NCBI RefSeq assembly: GCF_028554725.1 | Contig: NC_071667.1 | Location: forward strand, 53,437,501-53,501,500 | DNA from: Zeugodacus cucurbitae | Taxonomy: Eukaryota; Arthropoda; Insecta; Diptera; Tephritidae | DNA: 64,000 bases | Direction of reading: 5' to 3' | Shown: positions 57,046 to 64,000 of the stretch, in pieces | How positions within the stretch are numbered: position 1 is the stretch's first letter | How the letters are laid out: every line of letters begins with the position of its first letter | Notes under the pieces: generated by a model | What the model saw: only the letters and a program-made list of their open reading frames with translations | Database searches by the model: none | What the model was told of the DNA's origin: nothing | Program-made: the position numbers and the translations under genes

Positions 57046-58253
57046 TTTTTTTTATACTCTCGCAACCTGTTGCACAGAGTATAATAGTTTTGTTCACATA
57101 ACGGTTGTTTGTGTCACCAAGAAATATAAGAGTTAGATATGGGGTTATATATACATAAATGATCAGGATGACGAGTGGATTTGAAATCCGGATGTCTGTC
57201 CGTCCGTCTGTCCGTGCAAGCGATAACTTGAGTAAAAATTAAGATATCTTAATGAAACTTGGAACACATGTTCCTTGGCACCCTGAGGAGGTTGCTTTCG
57301 AAAATGGGCAAAATGCGTCCACTGCCACGCCCACAAAATGGCGGAAACCGAAAACACATAAAGTGCCATAACTAAGCCATAAATAAAGTTATGAAAATGA
57401 AATTTGGAACATAGGATCCCATTAGGGAGGGGCACATTTGGATGTGATTTGTTTGAGGAGGTGGGCGTGGTCCCGCCCTCAAATTGGTTTTTTGTACATA
57501 TCTCGGAAACTAATAGAGCTATATAAACCAAACTTTCTGCAGTCGTTTTGTTTAGCCACTTCTTAGTACAGTCCAAAAATCAAAGAAATCAGATAATAAC
57601 CACGCCCACCTCCCATACAAAGGTTAGGTTGAAAATTACTAAAAGTGCGTTAACTCACTAACGAAAAACGGCAGAAACACTAAATTTCACATAAGAAATG
57701 GCAGATGGAAGCTGCACTCAGATTTTGTTGCAAAATGGAAAATGGGCGTGGCGACGCCCACTTATGGGTCAAAAACCATATCTCAGGAACTACTCTACCG
57801 ATTTCAATGAAACTTGGTTTGTAATAGTTTCCTTACATCTCAATGATATGTTGTAAAAATAGGCAAAATCGCTTCACAACCACGCCTACTTCCTATATAC
57901 CAGAACTTTGAAGTCCATCTGAATCGTTTACATTACAATATATAAGGTAAGCACTAGTGAAGATATCGGTGCAGAACTTTGCACAAATACTACGTTAATA
58001 GTGTGGCAGCCCCATTCTAAAAATCGCCGAAATCGGACCATAGGTTTTTAAGGCCCCATATATCGAACACGAGGACCTCGGTGCTTCTAGTCTAATATTA
58101 TGGTTTCCAACTTTCAATGGACTTTATACAATATATATGACGAATATGTGGGTCAAATTGTGTATTACATAATATAAATAAAGTCAAATAAATAAATTGC
58201 GAGAGTATAAAATGTTCGGTTACACCCGAACTTAGCCCTTCCGTACTTGTTTT
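57046..58253 (-). repeat. Dispersed repeat, copy 4 (complete short form)
   Basis: Reverse orientation. Terminal hairpin at 57055-57081, the inverted subterminal repeat TTGCGAGAGTATAAAA at 58197-58212, and the family head (as AGCCCTTCCGTACTTGTTT) at about 58234-58253. It carries the same GGGCGTGG boxes (for example near 57326, 57463 and 57745) and the TCCGTCCGTCTGTCC tract near 57200. Confidence 0.92.
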
Positions 58254-60192
58254 ATTATCAATTATGATACAATTGAAGATGGTGTAATTGTATCAATATA
58301 CTAAAAGTTCCTTTGAAATCTTGGTATGGAAGGTGTAAGCTTTTCTTTCTTTCTTATTTCTTTTGATCATAATGATTCATGATGACAATCTCGATTGTAT
58401 ATCACAGCGTTAACGAACTTAATAAATTTCTAATATAGTAGTTTCAAGTTTAGTTCTTGTTTCCTCTTTTACAACAAAATTATATTATAACTTTCTCACA
58501 TGGTACTTGCGACCTTAAAGCGTCACTGCGGCATTGCCTTTGCGCCACAACAAGTTGGTTAATGTAATACTTTTCTTAGCATAATTAAATTAAGACATAC
58601 AACGCCTAAGTGGCAACTACAAACACAACCCGCACCCAAGTACAAGCACAGTGTAGTGAAAAGAAGAAAGGCGGTCAATGGGCATCGCAGCGCAGCGAAA
58701 AAGCGCCGACAACAAAAGCAGACTAACAAACCAACTACTTTGGGTCAACAGCTTTAGCCGCAACAACATTTTCACCAGCAACGCTATGCGGCATAGACAC
58801 ACAAAGGCAACTACCTAAATAACTGTGCGCCTTTCTTCAACTGCGTTCTCGTCTTAATCTTCCAGCTCATCAGCATCTTCATTTCCATTTCTATCATCGC
58901 CATTATAATCTTAATTTGCAACAATTGTGTTGAGTTGAGCTTCAGCGCCGAGGCTTTGCAAAGAGTTAAGACATACTCTTGTGTGTAGTTGTTGTTGTAA
59001 TCACACTGGGTACGTGGCAGTCGGCAGCCGTGTAATTGCGAGCAGCCAGCGTTAATATTTCCATTTTGCCCAACGCCAACTGCATTTCGGGTGATTTATC
59101 ATGCTGGATGCCGACAAAAAAATGGCAAAGGTTGCTGAAAGGGAGAGTGAGGGGGCGGCGTAATGAAGGTTCGGCAAAATTGATTAATTATTTGCCATTA
59201 TTTGTGGTTGAAGGCTTTGGCATATACATATATACCTTCTCTAAATAGCCAACCAAATGGCCGCTAGTCGGCCCTTCAGGTGCAGAATGACTGGCAGTCT
59301 GCTGCAGAACTCTAACAGCTTCCTTCTCGCCACTAATTCACTCATTCAGTCACGGTAATGAACCACAAAATTGCATTTACTTATAAGGAGATAAGGATTA
59401 ATTGAATGAAATCATTGAATCAGTGAATTGTTTCTGTGCGCCGACTTGGTTGTTTGTCTGTCCGACAATTTGGTTTTGTGTATTTACTTAAAGTTAGTTG
59501 TCTACTTTTGTTAAGAACTTTCGTTGAAATCAAACAGTGAAAGCAAGAGGCAAAAGTTGCTCATTGATAAGCGCATTTGGTTCTATTAGGCAGCTTTTCT
59601 CAGTGAGAGCTGTAAGATAACAGTTTAGTGTTCATTGCTGTTAGGCTTAAGTTGCTTTAAGTAATTTTGTTGCGGAAGAAAGGAGGTTACATACATAAGT
59701 ACAAAGCACAATTTAATGAAGCTTAAGTAAGCCAATTTAAGCATTGATTTTGTTACCGGCTTCAGTATGCGTACATATATAGGTATCTATTTGGTAATCA
59801 TAAATTTTTTTAAGAAATGGATTAAACATTAAATAAGTTCTTTATGGTTTAAAGCAATATTTTAAACCGGTTGAATTTGAGTTTAAACCGATATATACTC
59901 AAAGGAATTTTAAAATAATAAAGTTAAAAAAAATTCAAAAAATTCAAGAAGGGTAAGTCTGATATCAATCATGCTTCAATGGAAGCCTTCGGTTTATCAA
60001 ACTCTTGACAGTAATGGGTTGAACTAAGCACAATTAAAAATTAATTGGATTAGGGTAATCAAATAGAAATAAAGTATTAAGCGTTTAAGTTCCTTATAGC
60101 GTTTTAGACAGGAGCTAATTGATCAATTAAACAGGCTCTGCTCGATTAAAATGCTTATGAAGAGCGATTTACCATACAAAATAAAATCTACA
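58254..60192. other. Probable intronic stretch, no gene seen
   Basis: No coding exon recognised. Open frames at 58617-58802 and 59036-59248 are short and lack domains. Confidence 0.5.
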
Positions 60193-61340
60193 TTTATTAT
60201 ACTCTCGCAACAAAAGTTGCTGAAGAGAGTATTATAGTTTTGTTCACATAACGGTTGTTTGTAACACCCAAAACTAAACGAGTTAGATATAGGGTTATAT
60301 ATACCAAAGTGATCAGGGTGAAGAGTGGAGTTCAAATCCGAATGTCTGTCTGTCCGTCCGTCCGTCCGTCCGTCTGTGCAAGCTGTAACTTGAGTAAAAA
60401 TTAAGATATCTTGATGAAACTTCGCACACTTATTTCTTGGCACCATAGGAAGGTTGCTTTCGAAAATGAGCAAAATCGGACCACTGCCACGCCCACAAAA
60501 TGGCGAAAACCGAAAACACATAAAGTGCCATAATAAAGCCACAAAATTTGATATGAAGGATCGCACTATGAAGGGGCATATTTAGATGTAATTTTTTTGG
60601 GGAAGTGGAAGCGTGGCGGGGGCGGGCTAAGTTTTTTGTACATATCTCGCAAACCAATAGAGCTATATAAACCAAACTTTCTATAGTCGTTTTTTTTTAG
60701 CCATTTCCGTTTACAGTCAGCCATTTCCTGACAGAAATCGGATAATAACCACGCCCCCCTCTTATACACAGGTTAGGTTGAAAATTACTAAAAGTGGGTT
60801 AACTCACTAACAAAAAACGTAGGAAACACTAAATTTCACATAAGAAATGGCAGATGAAAGCTGCACTCAGATTGTTTTACAAAATGGAAAATGGGCGTGG
60901 CGTCGCCCACTTATGGGTCAAAAACCATATTTCAGGAACTACTCGACCGATTTCAATGAAACTTGGTTTGTAATAGTTTCCTTACATCCCAATGATATGT
61001 TGTGAAAATAGGCCAAATCGCTTCACAACCATGCCTACTTCCTATATACCAGAACTTTGAAGACAATCTGAATCGTTTACTTTACAATACATAAAGTAAG
61101 CACTAGTGAAGATATCAGTGCAGAACTTTGCATAAATACTATGTTAATGGTGTGGCTGCCCCATTCATATCGAACACGAGGACCTCGGTGCTTCTAACCT
61201 AATATTATGGTTTCCAACTTTCAATGGACATATATATGAGGAATATGTGGGACAAATTGTGTATTATATAATATAAATAAAGTTAAATAAAAAAATTGCG
61301 GGAGTATAAAATGTTCGACTTAGCCCTTTCTTACTTGTTT
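60193..61340 (-). repeat. Dispersed repeat, copy 5 (short form, small internal deletion)
   Basis: Reverse orientation. Terminal hairpin 60200-60231 with a larger loop, inverted subterminal repeat (TTGCGGGAGTATAAAA) at 61296-61311, head end at about 61340. An expanded TCCG tetranucleotide tract lies near 60350-60375. About 40 bases are deleted near 61165 and the GTTACACCCGAA block near the head is missing. Confidence 0.92.
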
Positions 61341-64000
61341 AATTGAATTTTAATCGACTTGAAATTCAAATGCAACTCTGCAACAAAGACGCACGATATA
61401 CGTTCTTTGCCTGTGATTAGCTGAATTTTTTGTTAAAAAAGCTGCGGTAGATGTCGCTGCTAAAAATATTAATCAGCTGATGAAACCTAACAACTTCTCT
61501 TAAAGCAAAAAAGGGTTCATTGGTCCATTAATTTGGCTGTTTAAAAACGCTATTAAAGGGTTATTAAAAAGATATTCAACGACATTAACATATCAGCTGT
61601 CTAATGTAAGGTCCTTTCTAGATACTGTTGATGCTATATGAAACAGAACTATTGTTTGCTTCGATTCGTGAGCCTTGTATTATATCTTCTTCTGTACAAA
61701 CCTAGAAATGAATTGATATATCTGCTTAACCATTTTTAATATTATTTGCGATTGTTGATAGATTGTTCTTAAATATTACTGCCAAACACTAATGCTAATG
61801 GATTTAAAGATCAACGTTTTCGTAATAAAAATACAATTGTATTGAGTACGACCGACTTTAGTTAAATATACTCGTATGCAAGATTGAATATATTTAATAT
61901 AGGTTAGTTTGAATAAGTTCGTTATGAGAATTTAGTATATGATATGTGGGGCGAATTTATAATATAAATTTCACTCTCGAACTGGATATTTCTGGGTTTA
62001 GGGAACAGTTAGAAGAGAAGAGAGAGTAATATAAATGTCGTGAGCAAGATGACGAAGCAGCGAAGCGAAGTTGTTTGTGGTTTGTTTTACAATTGAAGGA
62101 TGGTTAGTACTCATAGTAGTCATTTAGGAGTAATAAAAATTTGAACCATTGGAACCTTTGCATATACAGAATCCGCATTTTTTGAGAAAATGACAATTTG
62201 AAAAGTTTCTTTGGCTTTTCAATGTTAGCATTGTTAACAGAAGTGAATTGACAGTATTAGTATTTTCCTTACATTCTCACGATCGTCACTAAATCTTTTA
62301 GACTGGTCTAATACTTTCTTAATTCTGGAACAGTATTTGAATTGGTATCACAAAAGTCTACCAAAATTTACACTGAACTTCCTAAGATACATTTGGTGGC
62401 AAGTGTGGCGCAAACAAATTGCCAGATATCTGGCTTCCACTATACTATGTGTCGTTAGATTTTCGGGAATTATAAATATCGAATAAGTTCTGTGATATTA
62501 AAGGAACCCTTCGATGATTTTTAATTCTCACCTTTTTTAATATCAAATAAAAAAGAATTACTTTACGAATTATTTAAAGACGGGCTACTTGAAATTCATA
62601 AAAACCATTTATAATTAGTTATAACTTTATGTTATCGAAAATTTCAATAATTCATAAAGGGATTTGGAAGTCGATCATCAACGCAGCTAGAAAATCTAAG
62701 CGATGTATTTTCTCTAAAAAATTTTGAAATTAAGTTTTGAAGACCTCAACTATATAAAAAAAACGTATAAAGTTTTGCTTAAAATTTAAGCTTCATTCTC
62801 ATGCAATGAGGCATTCGAATTGTATTCAAATTTGATTTCGCCATTAAATCGCAGAATTTACCAAATATGTACCTACCTACTTTGCTCTCTTCCCCCGCCG
62901 CAATCTAAATAAGCCACAGTGAATCTGATAAGCTAAAGTGCACTCACTCACAAATCTACAAATCTCCCACAAAGAATACATAACCTTGCAGGGGCATTAT
63001 TAAAGAGCCATTGCCGCTCAGCCATAAACCAACGGTAGACTCCAAATGCTGAACGCCAAAACGACCAGCGCCAGCTTTGTAGACACACACAAACCGCATT
63101 AGGCGACTGCGAAGATCGCCAGACATGCTGCTACGCCTCGTTGCTGTCTATCGCAAATCTATATATTCATTTAATATTGACACACGAAGATTGAATAGGA
63201 AAAATGCAGCCACACGAGCGTGAAGAAACGTATGCGCCGACATTGAAAGTGGCCAGTAGGGGAAGGGAATCATTTATAAATCTGTGAATTGGTATGTAAG
63301 CGCAGAGTGGGCTACTGCCAGCTAAGCGCAAATCTCGTTCGACTCACAACGGCTTGGCAGAGGCTGTTGGTGAGCGCATTTGAAGCGTGTTGAATAGCGT
63401 TAGACAACATTTGATGCTATCTAGCTTGGGCTGACTCCAGCTTGTCCGATTATGTGTAAGTATGTCTATGTGTGTGTGTGTGTGTGTGTGTGTTTGCTGC
63501 AGTGGCAGTCTGATTGTCTGGACGCGTCGCCTACATTCTTAGTTCCGTACTGAGCGGCTTTGCGTCGTCGCAGCTTTAAATGCCAGCTAACTGTCTGGAT
63601 ATCTAAGCACGTATGTGTGGATGTATGTATGTGTGTTATTTAAGCTCTGAGCATTGTTTGTTTGTATGTACGTATGTATGATATATCTAATTGTTGTTCG
63701 CTTTATTTATTCTTTATTCAGCTTACTTTTATGGGGTTTCACTTGCATTTTCGAAACCACACACACGGCTGGCCAGCCAAGATCCATGTCTTAAGACACG
63801 ATTTACTGTGAGCGCTTTTGTTGGACGCCACAGACCAGACGGCTGGCAGTTGGCGGCGCAGGCAGACAAGGCATGTCTCTATGCGGTTTCTAAGATGGCA
63901 TTATGGCATGCATTTATTGCAATTCTAGTTGTTGTTGTTGCATTTTTATTATTGTTGTTCTGTGTTTCTATTGTTGTTGTTGCTTTTATTTTTATTATAA
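61341..64000. other. AT-rich stretch to window edge, no gene seen
   Basis: A short minus-strand open frame of under 60 codons begins near 63126 (MSGDLRSRLM) but shows no FERM or other domain. Microsatellites occur near 63469-63492. Confidence 0.5.
63469..63492. repeat. (TG)12 microsatellite
   Basis: Twelve uninterrupted TG units, likely polymorphic. Similar but shorter CA/TG runs occur at 15337-15350 and 19136-19151. Confidence 0.95.

Noticed and set aside
62940..63130. Minus-strand frame starting MSGDLRSRLM as a candidate first FERM exon
   Set aside because: Under 60 codons, ends in a stop, shows no F1 sequence (no YCEV..LDE block) and no splice donor leading to DDLPGQALLD.
1..64000. tRNA, rRNA and CRISPR arrays
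   Set aside because: No cloverleaf with an anticodon arm, no rRNA-like segment and no spaced direct repeats were recognised by eye; a covariance-model scan would be needed to exclude small RNA genes.

Overview
The window is nuclear DNA of a higher fly (Brachycera), and a tephritid-type fruit fly is a reasonable guess. The evidence is a small set of exons in long AT-rich introns, an intronless divergent ionotropic receptor, insect mariner, Tc1/mariner, RTE-like and Helentron relics, and many CA/TG microsatellites. The species cannot be fixed from the sequence alone.

Left part (1-22102). Most of this is intergenic. The window opens inside a dispersed repeat (1-1336). An internally deleted mariner pseudogene lies at 3623-4254. 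The first real gene is an intronless ionotropic (IR-family) receptor of 616 residues at 4963-6813 on the + strand, and its stop codon overlaps an AATAAA signal. A truncated non-LTR reverse transcriptase pseudogene occupies 9119-10696 on the minus strand. From 10.7 to 22.1 kb I see no gene, only AT-rich DNA with microsatellites and a cluster of TCATATGA palindromes.

Middle part (22103-52378). One large minus-strand gene dominates. It encodes a FERM-domain protein of the EPB41L4A/EPB41L4B (band 4.1-like 4, NBL4/EHM2) group. I could assemble 13 exons with canonical splice sites and continuous phase, giving about 1309 residues: the end of FERM lobe F1, all of F2 and F3, the FERM-adjacent region, and a very long low-complexity tail. 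The first coding exon, with the start of F1, was not found and probably lies beyond the right edge. The exons that encode the tail are all symmetric (same phase, lengths multiples of three). Two of their acceptors are in-frame tandem AGs, and one exon is only 45 nt, so the tail looks built for alternative splicing.

Transposon content. The introns of the FERM gene are a landing zone. They hold a nearly intact 1306-bp Tc1/mariner element with one stop codon, a 417-bp hAT-like MITE with an 8-bp target duplication, a Helentron relic (helicase tail plus endonuclease), RNase H and RTE 3' fragments, a mariner fragment, and copies of a ~1.1-kb dispersed repeat. That repeat occurs at least six times in the window, always outside exons. 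It carries subterminal inverted repeats and a conserved terminal hairpin, and it may be a non-autonomous Helentron-type element.

Right part (52379-64000). I found no coding exon. It is probably the large first intron or 5' flank of the FERM gene, with three more copies of the dispersed repeat and microsatellites.
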